From NCBI GenBank assembly GCA_026018925.1, contig JAKSZU010000016.1, positions 5,562,940-5,626,939 of the forward strand: DNA of 64,000 bases. Direction: 5' to 3'. The notes beneath the pieces were generated by a model, which worked only from the letters and a program-made list of their open reading frames with translations, was not told the DNA's origin and did not search any database. This document shows, piece by piece, positions 1 through 11,325 of this stretch. The position numbers were made by a program, and so were the translations under genes. How positions within the stretch are numbered: position 1 is the stretch's first letter; each line of letters opens with the position of its first letter. This stretch comes from Tupaia tana (Eukaryota > Chordata > Mammalia > Scandentia > Tupaiidae).

Positions 1-79
1 TTTTCCTTCTCACTTTCTCTGTTTCTCTCTCTGTCTGGCAAGTGGAAGATCTAAAGGCAAAAATCCTCTTAAAAAAAAA
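1..79 (+). mobile_element. Family A SINE, 3' end
   Basis: CT-rich module, CTGGCAAG tail module and A tail of a plus-strand copy cut by the window edge. Confidence 0.7.
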
Positions 80-96
80 GAGAGAGAGAGAGAAAG

Positions 97-227
97 AGAA
101 ATTGCAGAAAAGCATTGCGGCATGGTCAAGCCCCATTGGAGGAGGTTCTCTTTCTCTCTTTTTCCCTCTCTCTGGCAAGCACACATAGATTCTGAAAAAA
201 TAAAATAAAACATAACAACAAAAAAAA
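97..227 (+). mobile_element. Family A SINE, older 3' fragment
   Basis: Starts in the central module (AGCATTGCGGCATGG) and runs through the CT-rich stretch and CTGGCAAGCACACA to an AATAAAATAAAA-type tail rather than pure poly(A). The head is missing. Confidence 0.65.
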
Positions 228-466
228 GCCCAGCCTATTAAAATATGATCTAAATAAACAAAATTCACCAAATTTAAGTGTCAAATTAAATGAGTTTTGA
301 CTGAAGCGTACATATGTAATTACCACCACCCTCATGATACATAGAACATTTCTATCACCCCCAAGCCCCCTGGTGTTCATGTGTCTTCAATCCCCTCTCC
401 CTGTCTCCACACCCAAGAAGCCCCTCATCTGCTACTATAGTTTTACCTTCTCTAGAATTTCATAAA

Positions 467-849
467 CAGATGGTCTTCAACTTATGATGGTTTGACTTAT
501 CATTTTTCAACTTTAGATGGTGCAAAAGCGATCCATGTTCAGTGGAAATCATACTTCGAGTATCCATACTGTATGGAAAGTGAAAACAGCCATCTGGTTT
601 TCACTTTGCATACAGAATTCAATAAATTACTTGAGAGAGTCAACACTTTATTATAAAATAGACTTTGTGTTACATGATTTTGCCCAACTATAGGCTAAAG
701 TAAGTGTTCTGAGCACGTTTTAGGTAGACCAGACTGAACTGTTATGTTCTGTAAGTTAGGTCTACTAAATGCCTTTTGGACTTAACAGTATTTTCAATTT
801 TGGATGGTTTTACCAGGACATAACACCATCATAAACCAAAGGGCATCTG
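467..849. mobile_element. TcMar-Tigger-type MITE
   Basis: The ends are inverted: CAGATGG at the left and CATCTG at the right, followed by TA. Inside are paired motifs of the form CAACTTATGATGGTTTGACTT and TTTTGGATGGTTTTACCAGG, plus GTAAGTGTTCTGAGCACGTTT, all as remembered from a Tigger-related non-autonomous family common in eutherians. It is inserted in the L1 3' UTR. I am not sure of the exact subfamily name. Confidence 0.75.
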
Positions 850-1309
850 TAGGTAGAATCAGTCATTTTATTTGATCTCTTTCACTTATGATAACCTTTA
901 TTTGCGTTGTTGGCTAGATATTTAGTTCCTTTTTGTTTTCTATTGCTGAGTGCAATTTTGTTGCATTAATATGTAGATATTCAAAATTTGGATTGATTCT
1001 AATTTAAGGTTATTAAAAATAAAGCTGCTGTGAACATTAATATATAAGTCTTCGTGTGAACATGTTTTACTTTATCTTGGGTAAACACCTAGGAGTGAGA
1101 TTGTTAGATTATATGATGTCTGCCTGTTTATAAGAAACTTCCAAATAGTTTTCCCAAGTGGTTGTATCGTTTTGCATTCACCAACAATATGTGAACACTC
1201 CTGTTGTTCTACACCCTCTACAGCTCTTGGTATTGTCAGAGTTTAATTTCAGACCTTCTGATACATATGTAATAGTGTATCATTGTAGTTTTCTGTTTGT
1301 TTTTGGGGT

Positions 1310-1840
1310 TTCTGTTTGTCTGTTTGTTTACTACAGGGCATGGGTACTTGCTGGAGACAGAGAAAGAGGAAGTGAGAAATCACCGCCTTCCACCTCCTCC
1401 TCACCCCTGCTAGGGATGGCCGTGCTTCGAACCCCCTCTCCTCTACCTCTGGGGACTCTGGGCATGTCTACACATACACATCCAGCGTAATTTTTTTGTT
1501 TTCAGGTTTTTACCATGGGGTACGTGCGCTCACCAGAGTGAGTGAGAGACAGATAAAGGGAGAGGAAAAGTGAGAAATCACTCTCTGGGGGAATGCCACA
1601 CTGCAATTCCTTCTCCTCCATTCTCTTTTCAGGATTTTGAGCATGCACGGGTAACCCAGTTTGAGTTTCAAGCCACGGGGTCCAGGACCCAGACTGCAGT
1701 TGGCCAGCCAGCGCCTTAGCCAACATAAAACATGCTGGCTTCCTCAGAGTGATTTTTAAGCCTCCAGGTCCAGGAATTGAACAAAGTAGTTAGCCATGTG
1801 GGATCCTGCTGCCTTAACCTCCATGCCATCTGCTGGCCCC
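1310..1840 (-). mobile_element. Family A SINE, old, split by another family A SINE
   Basis: Tail and central module lie at 1310-1493 and the tRNA-like head at about 1745-1840 (ends CCATCTGCTGGCCCC). The sequence is broken in the middle by the copy at 1504-1738. The repeated GTAATTTTT / GTGATTTTT at the break fits a target duplication. Confidence 0.75.
1504..1738 (-). mobile_element. Family A SINE nested in an older copy
   Basis: Full order of modules on the minus strand, with the diverged head ending near CATGCTGG. This is a SINE-in-SINE-in-L1 nest. Confidence 0.75.
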
Positions 1841-1961
1841 AACTGTAGCTTTAATTTGTATTTCCATGGCCATGGCCATTAATGTTGAGCCTATTTTAAT
1901 GCTTTGTGCAATTCATTTATCTTTTTTGGCAAAATATCTGGTCAAAATCTTTGCCCATTTT

Positions 1962-2190
1962 TTTTTTTAATTTTGCCAAAAAGTGCTCACCAGAGAGTAA
2001 AAGAGAGAGAAGGAGAGAACTCATTCTGTATGTGGCACGGTCAAGTTGTCGTCCTTGCTCCTCCATTTTCCCTCTTTTCAGGATTTCGGGCACACGTACC
2101 CAGCAGATCTTTCAAGCTGTTGAGTACGGAACTCGAACTGCATAGTTGGCCATATGAGATCTAGCCACCTTGACGGCCACTGACTGGCCT
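1962..2190 (-). mobile_element. Family A SINE, old
   Basis: GTGCTCACCAGAGAG, the AGAG-rich block, CTCCTCCATT and the head remnant GAACTCGAACTGCATAGTTGG are visible. Strongly diverged. Confidence 0.65.
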
Positions 2191-2197
2191 TGCCCTT

Positions 2198-2469
2198 TTT
2201 ATTTATTTTTTTTAGAGGTTTTATCTTAGGGTACATGTGCTTACCAGAGAAAGAGAGAAACACAGTCATAGTGAGAGGGAAAATGAAAAATCACTCCCCA
2301 GGGGGGATGGCCACTCCACAATCCCTTCTCCTCCATTCTCTTCCCAGGATCTTGGGCATGCACGCATACACACCCAGCATGATTTTGAAGCCACCACGTC
2401 CAAGACCCAAACAGCAGTAGGCCATGTGAGAGTCCAGTGACGTAACTGCTATGCCATCTGCTGGTCCCT
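2198..2469 (-). mobile_element. Family A SINE
   Basis: All modules are present on the minus strand, from GAGGTTTTATCTTAGGG to CCATCTGCTGGTCCC. Confidence 0.8.
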
Positions 2470-2534
2470 TACACATGTTTTTTTAAAAAATTGGATTGTT
2501 GGTTTTTGTATTGAGTTGAAGGAGTGCTTTGTAA

Positions 2535-2886
2535 GTCATTGTATGTCTCCACTTAGTACATACCAACTGTCAGTACTCTACAGTAGAGATTGAAAGATTG
2601 GAGGGCATAAAAGCAGTGAAAATAGTTATGGATGCTGGCGATAGTGTGGAAGGCAGGTGGGAGAAGGGAAGAGCATAGGGAAGGAAATTAGGGAGAAAAA
2701 ATAGAGAAACAAGACATTTGTGGGACACAGAAATGGTTTGTTACCTGTTGATGATAACATGTATAGTATTCTCAACTGGACTGGTCCGAGATGTATTTCA
2801 TGTTGGGTAAATTCTCTTTACAAGCCAAATGATGTATAGTAACTGATTGTCTAAAAAATAATAAGAATAATAGAAATAAAATAAGG
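2535..2886 (+). repeat. Unassigned retroposon X, copy 1
   Basis: Interrupts the L1 between two pieces that join when it is removed. It is flanked by GGAGTGCTTTGT and GAGCTCTTTGT, an imperfect target duplication, and ends in an A-rich AATAATAAGAATAATAG tail. Internal motifs TTGATGATAACATG and AATGATGTATAGTAACTGA recur at 5815-5987. It could be a 5'-truncated lineage-specific L1 3' end or a separate SINE-like family. I do not recognise it. Confidence 0.5.
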
Positions 2887-3492
2887 GAAAAAAGAGCTCT
2901 TTGTGTTTATGCTGTATATATTCGGGATATATATTTTCTTTCCTTCTGTGTCTTCTCATTTTTTAACAACATATTGAAAAGTAAAAGTTTTAAATTTTGA
3001 TAAACTCCAATTTATCAAATTTTCCTTTATAGTTTATGCTTTTACATCCTAGAAGGTTTTGTCTCACCTAAAGTTACAAAGTGATATCGTACACTCTTCT
3101 AGAAATGTTAGTGTTTGATTTTTTCATTTAGATCTATGATCCATTTTGAGTTAATTTTTGCATGACACAAGGGTCAAACCTTTTTTGTGTGTGCACATCA
3201 ATATTTAATTTTGCTAGCATTACTCGTTAAAAGAAATATCCTTTTTTCATTAGGTGGTTCTTGCACCTCTGATAAAATGAATAGACAATACACGCGTAGG
3301 TCTATTCCTAGACTCCACACTGTTGGGCTGATTTCACTAACTTATATATGAGAGCTGTATTGTCATAAGTCTTGAAATTAGATTGAGTGAGTTGTCCAAC
3401 TTTGTTCTTTTTCCAAATTGTCTTAGAAATTCTAGGTCCTTTACATTTTTATATACATTTTAAAATCAACTCTACAATTAAAATAAATCCTG

Positions 3493-3588
3493 GGGCTGGC
3501 AGGTGGCATGGTTGTTAATGCCCTGGACTCCCACATGGCCAACTGCAGTTCGAGTCTTGGACCTGGCAGTTTACTTTCTCACTTTCCT

Positions 3589-3627
<39 letters not shown>

Positions 3628-3680
3628 CCCTCTGGTCAAATTAGAAAAGTAATAACAATGATGAATAAAATTAAATAAAA
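3493..3680 (+). mobile_element. Short, centre-less family A SINE
   Basis: The tRNA-like head (GGGGCTGGCAGGTGGCATGG to GTTCGAGTCTTGGACC) passes directly into the CT-rich stretch, without the ~95-bp central module. The CT stretch has expanded to (TC)n(TATC)n. The tail is AATAAAATTAAATAAAA-like. Confidence 0.75.
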
Positions 3681-3784
3681 CAATTCTTTTAAATCCTAAT
3701 AAGGTTTTTGATTGAAATGACATTGAATCTTTATGGCACCCAGAAAGTATGCTTTGCAGACCTCCCTCTTCAGGAAGAGCCCCA

Positions 3785-4170
3785 GATGCTGTGTTTTGAA
3801 ACCCATTGCTTCATGTGGGACAAGACCAGACCTCCCACTGGCCGCTCCCTTGTCAGGGACTGAGTGTGGTGGGGCTACTAAGGGGGATTAATTTCTGGAA
3901 GACATGGTACTTCTCTTTTGGGCAATCTAAACCTACAGGACTCCTGTCAGCTTTGCTGAATCTTCCTGAGGCCACACAACAGCGATCCCAGCCAGCCCTT
4001 CCTCCCTCTCTCCTCCACTGGACTCCATGCCTGCCCGAATCTGACATCAGGCCCAGCCTTTTCTAGTTCCCTCCCTAGTTCTTTTCTCACAGGCATCTTC
4101 CTTAATAAAATCCTGGCATTTTCAATCCTGTCTTGATGTCTGCTCCTCAGAGGAGCTGCATTAACTCAAG
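3785..4170 (+). mobile_element. LTR-like fossil (possibly ERVL class)
   Basis: Contains a polyadenylation-type CTTCCTTAATAAAATCC followed by CCTGTCTTGATGTCTGCTCC. This layout resembles the R/U5 region of old ERVL-type LTRs. The borders are not defined and the family is not assigned. It looks old and broken. Confidence 0.4.
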
Positions 4171-4214
4171 TGGTATTCAGATTGGCCTGAGAAATCAGAC
4201 AGCAAGATAGGGCC

Positions 4215-4248
4215 ATGAAATTAGCTCACCTATGAAATTAGCTCACCT
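4215..4248. repeat. 17-bp perfect tandem duplication
   Basis: ATGAAATTAGCTCACCT occurs twice in direct succession without mismatch, in otherwise diverged old sequence, so it is recent. Confidence 0.95.
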
Positions 4249-4809
4249 ACTCGGTACGAGGGGAGCGCAGGCAGAACCCCCAGACAAGATGCCATCCAAT
4301 TTCTAATATTCCACTGGTGAGGACCCTTGAAAATGTCCCTGTGGAGGCAAGCGCTGTGATGGGTACAGTGATATAATCATTCAGAAATGCGGGGAGAGCA
4401 GGCCTGTGAGCTCTGCAGAACTGGCTGGCAACTGCTAAGCGCATCGACTCTGCTGAGGAAAGTGAGCCTGAGAGCTGTAAATAGGCACGCAATGGCTGAG
4501 CCTGGACCGTAGTGCCTCCAGGGATAATGGCAGCATGAAAAGAGCTCCTTATCACCTGCAGCAGAAGGACCAGCCCAATCAAAAGTAAGCTAATCTATCA
4601 AACGAAGAGGATCTCTGAGATCCAGAGACATCAAAGACCCCTTTAAGGAGAGAGATCTCACAGATGTCCTTGATGGTGTTGATACTCCTGCTCAGCCTCT
4701 GGGTTTGCACAGACGGCCAGCCCATGCTACAGTCTAAGGGTCCCCACGGGCACTTCTGTAGATGTTTGATTCCCAATGGGGCAGCACGGGGCCATGGGCC
4801 TGGTGGCAG

Positions 4810-5104
4810 GTGCTCAGAACATAGGGCAGGGGCCCTCGTGACTACATTAGGGCCGTCCTCTGGGAGGAAGAAGGTTCCCTAGGGAGCAGGGTGTGCAAGC
4901 AAGCCCAACCTACTGTGCTCTTCCCTTTGCACAAGCCTGCTGGCCTTCCGGCTTCTCCGCGCCACATCATGCCACACCACCAGAGGCCGGCCCCTGCTCT
5001 CAGGCTTCCTAGCTACTAGAATCATGAGCTGAATAAACCTCTTTTCTTTCTGCATCAGCCAATCCCAGATATTCTGTTACTACAACCCAGCGTGGACTAA
5101 GACA
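4810..5104 (+). mobile_element. MaLR-type LTR, 3' part
   Basis: The end is typical of MST/MLT1-class LTRs: ATGAGCTGAATAAACCTC, CTTTCTGCATCAGCCAATC, ATATTCTGTTACTACAAC and the terminal GTGGACTAAGACA. The left border is uncertain. It is an old fossil with no intact internal region seen. Confidence 0.65.
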
Positions 5105-5814
5105 CCCACCTTTCCCTCATGCGAGCCAGCACTTTGGACATGCTGAAAGACGCTGTAGAATCCTCTTCCCCCAAAGAAAAAGACCCCCCTTTGAGAATTG
5201 CCCTGTCTCCATTCCAGCTGCCGGCATGATAGTTAGAGTTAACTCCTGGGATAACCCAGCTGTGGTTACGGTGCGCTGAGAAGACAAGAGACTCCGCACC
5301 AAAAGAACTGAGGCAACCATCCGGCAGGTACTGGTGAGAGCCAGGAACATACTGCAGGGACTCGGTTCTGAGGGTGCCTGATTGAGGAGACTGCGACACA
5401 AAGCTGGGTAAACAAGGCTTCGCTGATTAGTGGGCATTCTCTTAGGAAGTGAGATTTATCACTTTAGCAAGGACCCAAGGGGTAGGCGAAACCCATTGGT
5501 GGGTGTGGCTCTTAAAAGCCTGGAAGAATTCATGGGCAACACCAGCAAAGCAGTGGTGCCTGGGCTTCCCTAGAAATGGGAAGAGAGAATGAAAACCCAA
5601 ACATGGCTTGTCCTGATACAGTTTTATTTACAAAAGCTGATGGTGGCTGGTCTGCGTGTAGCCAGTTGACCACTGCCCTAGGCAGCAGCCAACCAAGGTG
5701 CCGCTTGGTGTCTGTAATTTAGAGAAGAAAGTGTCGATATAGAGGAGCAGAAGTCTGAGAAACATTGTCGCCATGAAAAGTCTCCACACCTAAGCCAATT
5801 TCAGGTCTGAAGAG
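5105..5814. other. Unique sequence, no gene seen
   Basis: Mixed-composition DNA. Only short unsupported open frames on both strands; no splice-flanked exon or recognisable domain. Confidence 0.5.
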
Positions 5815-5987
5815 CAAGAAATGGAAAATTATTTGTTGACGATAACACATGTTGATACACTGTACACTGTACACTGTATATGGCTTGTTTGAGCCAATAT
5901 ACAGTGTACTCTGGATGGAAAATCTCACTTTGTATGCTGTAATGATGTACAGTGAATGAATGTAAATAAATTTAATAAAAATTAAAA
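5815..5987 (+). repeat. Unassigned retroposon X, copy 2
   Basis: Shares GAAATGG, TTGTTGACGATAACA and AATGATGTACAGTGAATGA with the copy at 2535-2886 and ends in AATAAATTTAATAAAAATT. It contains a short tandem ACACTGT triplication at about 5861-5880. The left border is unclear. Confidence 0.45.
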
Positions 5988-6000
5988 AGGTCACCAGGTG

Positions 6001-6268
6001 GGGACCAGCAGTTAGCATAATGGCTAGGTCGCTGGACTCCCACGTAGTTGACTGTGGTTCGAGTCCCAGACCCAGTGGCTTAAACTCATGCCAGGCACCT
6101 GAGCATGCGTGCCCAAGATCCTGAGAGAAGAATGGAGGAGAAGGGATTGTGGCATGGCCATTCCCTCTGGGCGGGGGGGTGGGGGAGGTGACTTCTCGCT
6201 TTCTGTCTCTCTGTCTTTCAGGTAAGCACACGTGCCCTACAGTGAAAACCTCTCCAAAAAAAAAAAAA
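6001..6268 (+). mobile_element. Family A SINE, full length
   Basis: TSD AGGTCACCAGGTG (5988-6000) and AGGTCACTAGGTG (6269-6281). The hairpin region is altered to a G-rich run, GGGCGGGGGGGTGGGGG. Confidence 0.9.
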
Positions 6269-6281
6269 AGGTCACTAGGTG

Positions 6282-6518
6282 CACCAGCAGATGGTGTAGT
6301 GGTTACGACACTGGACTCCCAGGTAGTTGACCTCAGTTTGAGTCCCGGACCCCGTGGCTTAAAATTTACTCTGGGTGCATGTGCATGCATACCCCAAATC
6401 CCAAGAGGAGATTGGAGAAGGGATTGCTCCGTGGCCATCCCCCATGGGGAGTGATTTCTCACATTGTCTCTCTGTGTCTTTGGTGAGTGCGTGCACCCAA
6501 TAACAAAAATCTCTCTCA

Positions 6519-6550
<32 letters not shown>

Positions 6551-6557
6551 AGAAAAA
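6282..6557 (+). mobile_element. Family A SINE, directly abutting the previous copy
   Basis: Starts exactly after the target duplication of the upstream copy and ends in an A tail that has turned into (AAAAG)n. The pair forms a head-to-tail tandem. Confidence 0.88.
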
Positions 6558-6664
6558 GTCAGCAGATCCTACATGTATCTTCAGGACAAGTTCCCTTGTT
6601 TTTCCATAAAGTGAGTTTATCAGGTAACCACACACTGCGGAAAGAGAAAACAAACAGAAGTCAT

Positions 6665-9410
6665 TGACTACAGAGTCTGCGTTGGGGTTGATGCCCTGAG
6701 GCCCACCCTACCCCCTGACTTGAGTGGGTGCTGTGGGAACCAGGTAATAACCACTGAAGCCCTGGCTGAAGTCCAGCTTGCAGTGGGTGCCCCATTTCCC
6801 AGTTCCTGAGTGCATAACCGGAATGGGTACACTTAATGCTTAGACTAGCCCCACGTTGTGTCTCTGGGCTGTGGAGTACGATTTATATAATGAGGAAGGC
6901 CACATGGAATTCTCTGTGACTGTAGGCCAATGGCAGAGATCAGGGGTGTTGGTCCCTATTTTATCTCAGTCTAATTGGCCAGTCTAGCCCCTGCAGGAAC
7001 CACAGAGGTCCTGGAGAATGACTCAGAGCGTCGTGGCCCCATTGCTATTCTCATACCAATTACGGCCTCACTAACAACACAGGCTAACCAGGCCTCAGAT
7101 GCACGGGATACAGCCATCGGCTTGGAAAATGTGTTCTTCTCCATTCCATTTAGAAAAAATAAAAAACAATAAGAAGAATTATCGAAGGATCAGAAGCCCT
7201 TCATGTTCATGTGAGGAGAACAGTACCACTTCAGATATTCTTTCGGGTTTATGTTAATCCACCTGCCCCATCACGACAGAAGCCGGAGTCAGGGACCATG
7301 CTGAAGCTGCCCAAATCCCCCTGTCACAGCAACGCCATGCTGCGGGGAGGACGAGGAGGTCTAGAGAGTGGGAGACAGACCCTCTGAAGATCACTGGATA
7401 ATCCAGGGAAGGTTTTAGGGGCCTCTTGGTCAGGGCTATGCTAGAATAATCCTTGCAAAGAAAAATGCCAATTGTGAGATTTTGAATCCTTTCTGCAGGG
7501 AAAGAAGCATGGCACCTTGATGTGTCTTTAAGTTCTGGAGGCCTTGCGTTTCACACCTGGGAAAACTCCAGCTGTGTAGCGGGTGATGAGGAAGCCTGCC
7601 AGCTCGACTAGTGCCCAGAGAAAGAAAGGGCACTGCATCAGATCCAGGTCATGATGCCATCAGCCTCACTGGGTCTCTCACTGAGCAGATCCTATGGATT
7701 GGGAGAGTCCTCGGGGAAAGATGACAAGCTTCAGGAGGTTCACAATACAGGCCCCGGTGGTTCTGGAGCAGAGTCAGCCATCCTCAATATGGAACAGCAA
7801 GCTTTTGGAACAGTCCATGGTGCGTGGCTGGGCACTGACAGAATTGGAGCACTTAACTAGGGGACGCCACCTGGCCATATGTCCAGAACTTCCCATAACA
7901 AACGAGCCTCCGTCAAACCTTCCAAGACCTAAAGCCAAAGGCCCCGGAAAGTCCATCACGAGATGAAAATGGAACAGTCAGGATAGGATGAGAACAGGGC
8001 AGAGGTAACCCACACCCCTGCCAACCAGCACAAGTGCACAGGTGACCCACCCCGTATGACCAGCTGCAGAGGGAGAGAGAAATCAGGGTGGTCAGTGGAT
8101 GGACCTGCTCAGTATGTGGATTCACGCAGAAAATGGACAGGGGCTGCATGACACATGCATTCGTGGGTTATGGAGAGATGATGGCAGGAGAAAAAGTTCT
8201 CAGCGAGCAGAGCTCTGAGCAGCGCACCCGAAGTCGCCCAAGGTGAGAATATCTCCGGATTACTGGACAGTGGCCTGGAGACAAGAAACGAGGGCCATTG
8301 AGACAGGAGCTCTGTGAGATGCGTGAGTGGGTGAGTAGAATGGGCACAGGTGTGAAGATGCGTATATCCTGCATTAATTCCCAGAAAGCATCTTCCCACC
8401 ATGAGAGGGACACAGAATCACCAAGAGATCAGGTGACCCTGCCAGCGTTGTCAGTCCCTTAGAACTGGGATGGTGGGCTTCTGAACAGAGTGGCAGAGAC
8501 AGAGGCTAGAGTGAGCCCAGCGGCGTAAACTCCCACATGCCAAGGCTTATTGCACTGTTACTTCCCTTGAATGTCCCTTTTGTCAGCTGGGGCACCACCG
8601 AGCCCCGTGCCTCAAGGAGGCCAACAGCTCTCAGAGTGGGGAGTTGACTGGCTCGACCTTTCCGGCCTCGGAAGGGCTGAAGGTCTGTCCGCGTGGGGGT
8701 AGACAGCTGCTCAGGGTATGCATTTGCCTGTCGGCCTGCAGAGCCTGCACTGGCTGCTGTGCGGGAGACGGACAGTAGGAACAAGGTCGAAACCAAGGAG
8801 ACCACTCAGGGAGCTGTGGCAGTAGCCAGGTCGTAAGAAATGGCGGTCGTGTGGCAGTAGACATGATGAAGCAACAGAATTCAAATGGAAATGAATAATG
8901 AGAAGTTGAACAGTGTGCAAGGAGAAAAGCTAACTTTCTTCTAAGGAATCGCAGGCCCACCTTTTTACATGTTAATGGCTAGTATGGTCTCCCTGATTAT
9001 CCTTTGACTCAATGAATCCTTTGATAAAATTGCAAACAATGTTTCAGGTTCCATAGTCAAAAAGAAAGCAGAGCAAATATCTAGTGGCTATGTGCCCAGA
9101 AAGGGTGTTCCTTTTGGCAAAATGAACCAGACCAATTTCCAAAGTGGTATTTATTCTTTTTAAAATTATGCACACAACAAATGTCCGGGTGAAGTGACTT
9201 CTTTAACCCGTTTACTAATGTGTAGGTAGGCTTATAATTTGGAGCACTCACTCAGGAAATCCTGAAATTAAGGTTCTTTTAGGAGTGTTGACTCATCTCC
9301 CCAGCACTTTCTGAATGTATCCATTTAACACACCAATTAGTCATTCTAAATTGCATTCTAAATTCTGCAGGTGATTTTCTGATGAAATGTTCCTTTGCTA
9401 ATTCTAGTGG
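6665..9410. other. Unique sequence, no gene seen
   Basis: Largely non-repetitive DNA of moderate GC content. I found no exon with convincing splice sites, RNA gene or recognisable repeat. The open frames are short and overlap on both strands. Confidence 0.5.
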
Positions 9411-9413
9411 GTA

Positions 9414-9629
9414 TTATATAGAATCTGGTTTTGCATTGAAAATAGCTTTGATTTTGCTTTTGACAAAAATGGAAACGGTTAGAAAAGGTCCATCCAACCA
9501 AATATTTCCTGGAGATGCCCCCATGATTCTGACACAGCCTACTGGTCTGAGAGGTTTGCATTCAAACACGGCATTTATGCATGGACACTTTTCACATTTG
9601 CTGAAACCAAGTTCTTTGCACAGGATGAT
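9414..9629 (-). other. Exon-like open frame, 71 codons, uncertain
   Basis: On the minus strand a pyrimidine-rich TTTTCTCCTAG ends at 9630, and a 71-residue open frame follows at once to a TAA at 9414-9416. The first third is cysteine-rich (LCKELGFSKCEKCPC, then FECK and VGC), a pattern seen in secreted modules. No good donor GTRAGT follows within the frame and the family is not recognised. A 71-codon open frame is not rare by chance, so this is only a pointer. Confidence 0.15.
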
Positions 9630-9639
9630 CTAGGAGAAA

Positions 9640-11220
9640 ACCCATTGCTTTTAGCCATCTATGTACTACTAGCTAGTTCTCGGGGCAAACTGTACAGCAT
9701 GCATGTATTTATTTCACCATTTGTTATTTTTCTGAGACAGATGAATTTTCTGCCATAAATACCTACTGCTTGATGCCAAACAATTCTGATTTAAAACTAA
9801 TGACTTCGAACCTTAAAGAAGAGTAAATGCTCCTCACTGGCAGTCATTTATATGGTAGGTCTTTAAGCGGTGCAAAGAAAAATGGTTTGGCTTTGCTTTA
9901 TTTTTCAGATTTCTTCACTGGATGCATGCAGAAAGCTTCCATCCTGAAGCAGACTTTTCTACAAGCTGAGAAGAGGAGAACTAAGGTAAAGACATCGAGT
10001 TAGCACCCATCCTCACCATGTGTGTGTTGCCATGGTTTGGATGGTAGGGATAAACATTTAGTGTGGAAAAGGAGAGTTGGCAGTTAGTCTGGTGGTGGTA
10101 TTAGAGGAAGGCCTTTTCTAAAGTTTGCTTTCTTAAAGAGCACTAGCTTCCCTGGCTTGGCCAATGGGATGCTTGCTCGCAATAGCTATAGCTTAAGGTG
10201 TTGAAAATAAAAATATTTACATCTCCTAAGTGTATTGAATGCAGTCTGAATGCACACTCATTGCAGTTTTTAGGTGTTGAGACTATGAGGGACGATGAGG
10301 CCTCGAATCTCATGGAAGGATGTCTAACGTGGCATTGGGGAAAGGAGGGAGGAGGAGCGAGGGTGAATTAGGACCTCTCGAAGGACCGAGTGAGGGCCCT
10401 ATCGCACATGTCTGATGCAGGCTGTCTGCTCCTTGCTTTGTTTTCACACCAGAATCTCCCATTTGGAAATTTATGAAACAGGACATGAAGATTCGGCTTC
10501 AGGTTAAGATGACGTGACTATTAAGATCCATGCTAACCCTGGGTCCCGCCAAGTCACCCCCTCGACGCCTGTGGATGTGTTTCTGACATACGCTTCCCGA
10601 CCGTGGTCCTTACATGCCACCTCGCCTCTTCACAGCGTACATGCAAAGGGATTATCAGACACTGCACTGTCTCCATTAACACGTATTATACCTGAATTAC
10701 GGACATTCGGTAGTTAGAAGCTCCTTATCCAAGACCCACAATCTCCAAACTCATGGAATCAAGACACGTGTTTGGCATGTGGTGATCCACACACGCACGT
10801 GCACACATGCACACACGCACACGCACACACACACACCTTACATTTTACTCATTTTCTATCCTTTGGCATATCGATTCTCTCTCTTCTTCCTCCATTTCCT
10901 TTCTTCTCCTTTTGCTTTTCATTTTAAGATTGAGGCATCAGGATGAATCCTATGAATTCATTAAAGATGGGAAAGAGATTGGTGTTTAGTGTCCTCTGAG
11001 TAGGGAGACGTGGGTAATGTTGGTTTCAAGAAGTAAAGAAACAAAATATTTAAAAAGTACAAACATTTTTATTTTCCAGAAATTAAAGTATAAGTTAATT
11101 CTTGATGCATAGGGCTTTAGGAACTGGAGCTTAGGACACAGCTCCAAGGAACACAGATTTTAATTTTCAATAGACTTATTTATTACTAAGTTTATTTATA
11201 GGTACCATTTACTGAACAGC
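9640..11220. other. Unique sequence, no gene seen
   Basis: AT-rich, non-repetitive apart from the CA repeat at 10780-10836. No supported gene. Confidence 0.5.
10780..10836. repeat. (AC)n-rich microsatellite
   Basis: Alternating CACACGCACGTGCACACATG runs into pure CACACACAC; imperfect. Confidence 0.85.
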
Positions 11221-11274
11221 ATAATAGAAAGAAAGATTTTTTTCTTAAAGTTTTTTGTATGTAAAAATTTTATT

Positions 11275-11277
11275 TAA

Positions 11278-11310
<33 letters not shown>

Positions 11311-11325
11311 TATATGTATATAGCC
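11275..11325. repeat. (TA)n microsatellite with TATG interruptions
   Basis: A tract of mostly TATATA with two TATGTA interruptions, lying inside the L1 3' UTR. Confidence 0.9.

Larger units (their letters stand above)
228..3743 (-). mobile_element. Old L1 (L1M type), 3' part, heavily interrupted
   Basis: Antisense L1 3'-UTR to ORF2-end sequence appears in collinear pieces: 228-466, 850-1300, 1841-1955, 2470-2535, 2887-3492 and 3681-3743. Recognisable stretches include 'AAAGCTGCTGTGAACATTAAT', 'CACCTAGGAGTGAGATTGTTAG' and, near 3120-3180, a block like the L1 stretch that precedes ATCCATTTTGAGTTAATTTTTG. The gaps are filled by a Tigger MITE, at least five family A SINEs and an unassigned retroposon. 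Divergence and the number of later insertions indicate an early eutherian age. Confidence 0.8.

Noticed and set aside
5719-6519. Long minus-strand open frame (266 codons)
   Set aside because: It runs through two antisense family A SINEs; the translated peptides (for example GDGHATIPSPPFSSRDLGH-like) recur at every SINE copy and reflect repeat sequence, not a gene.
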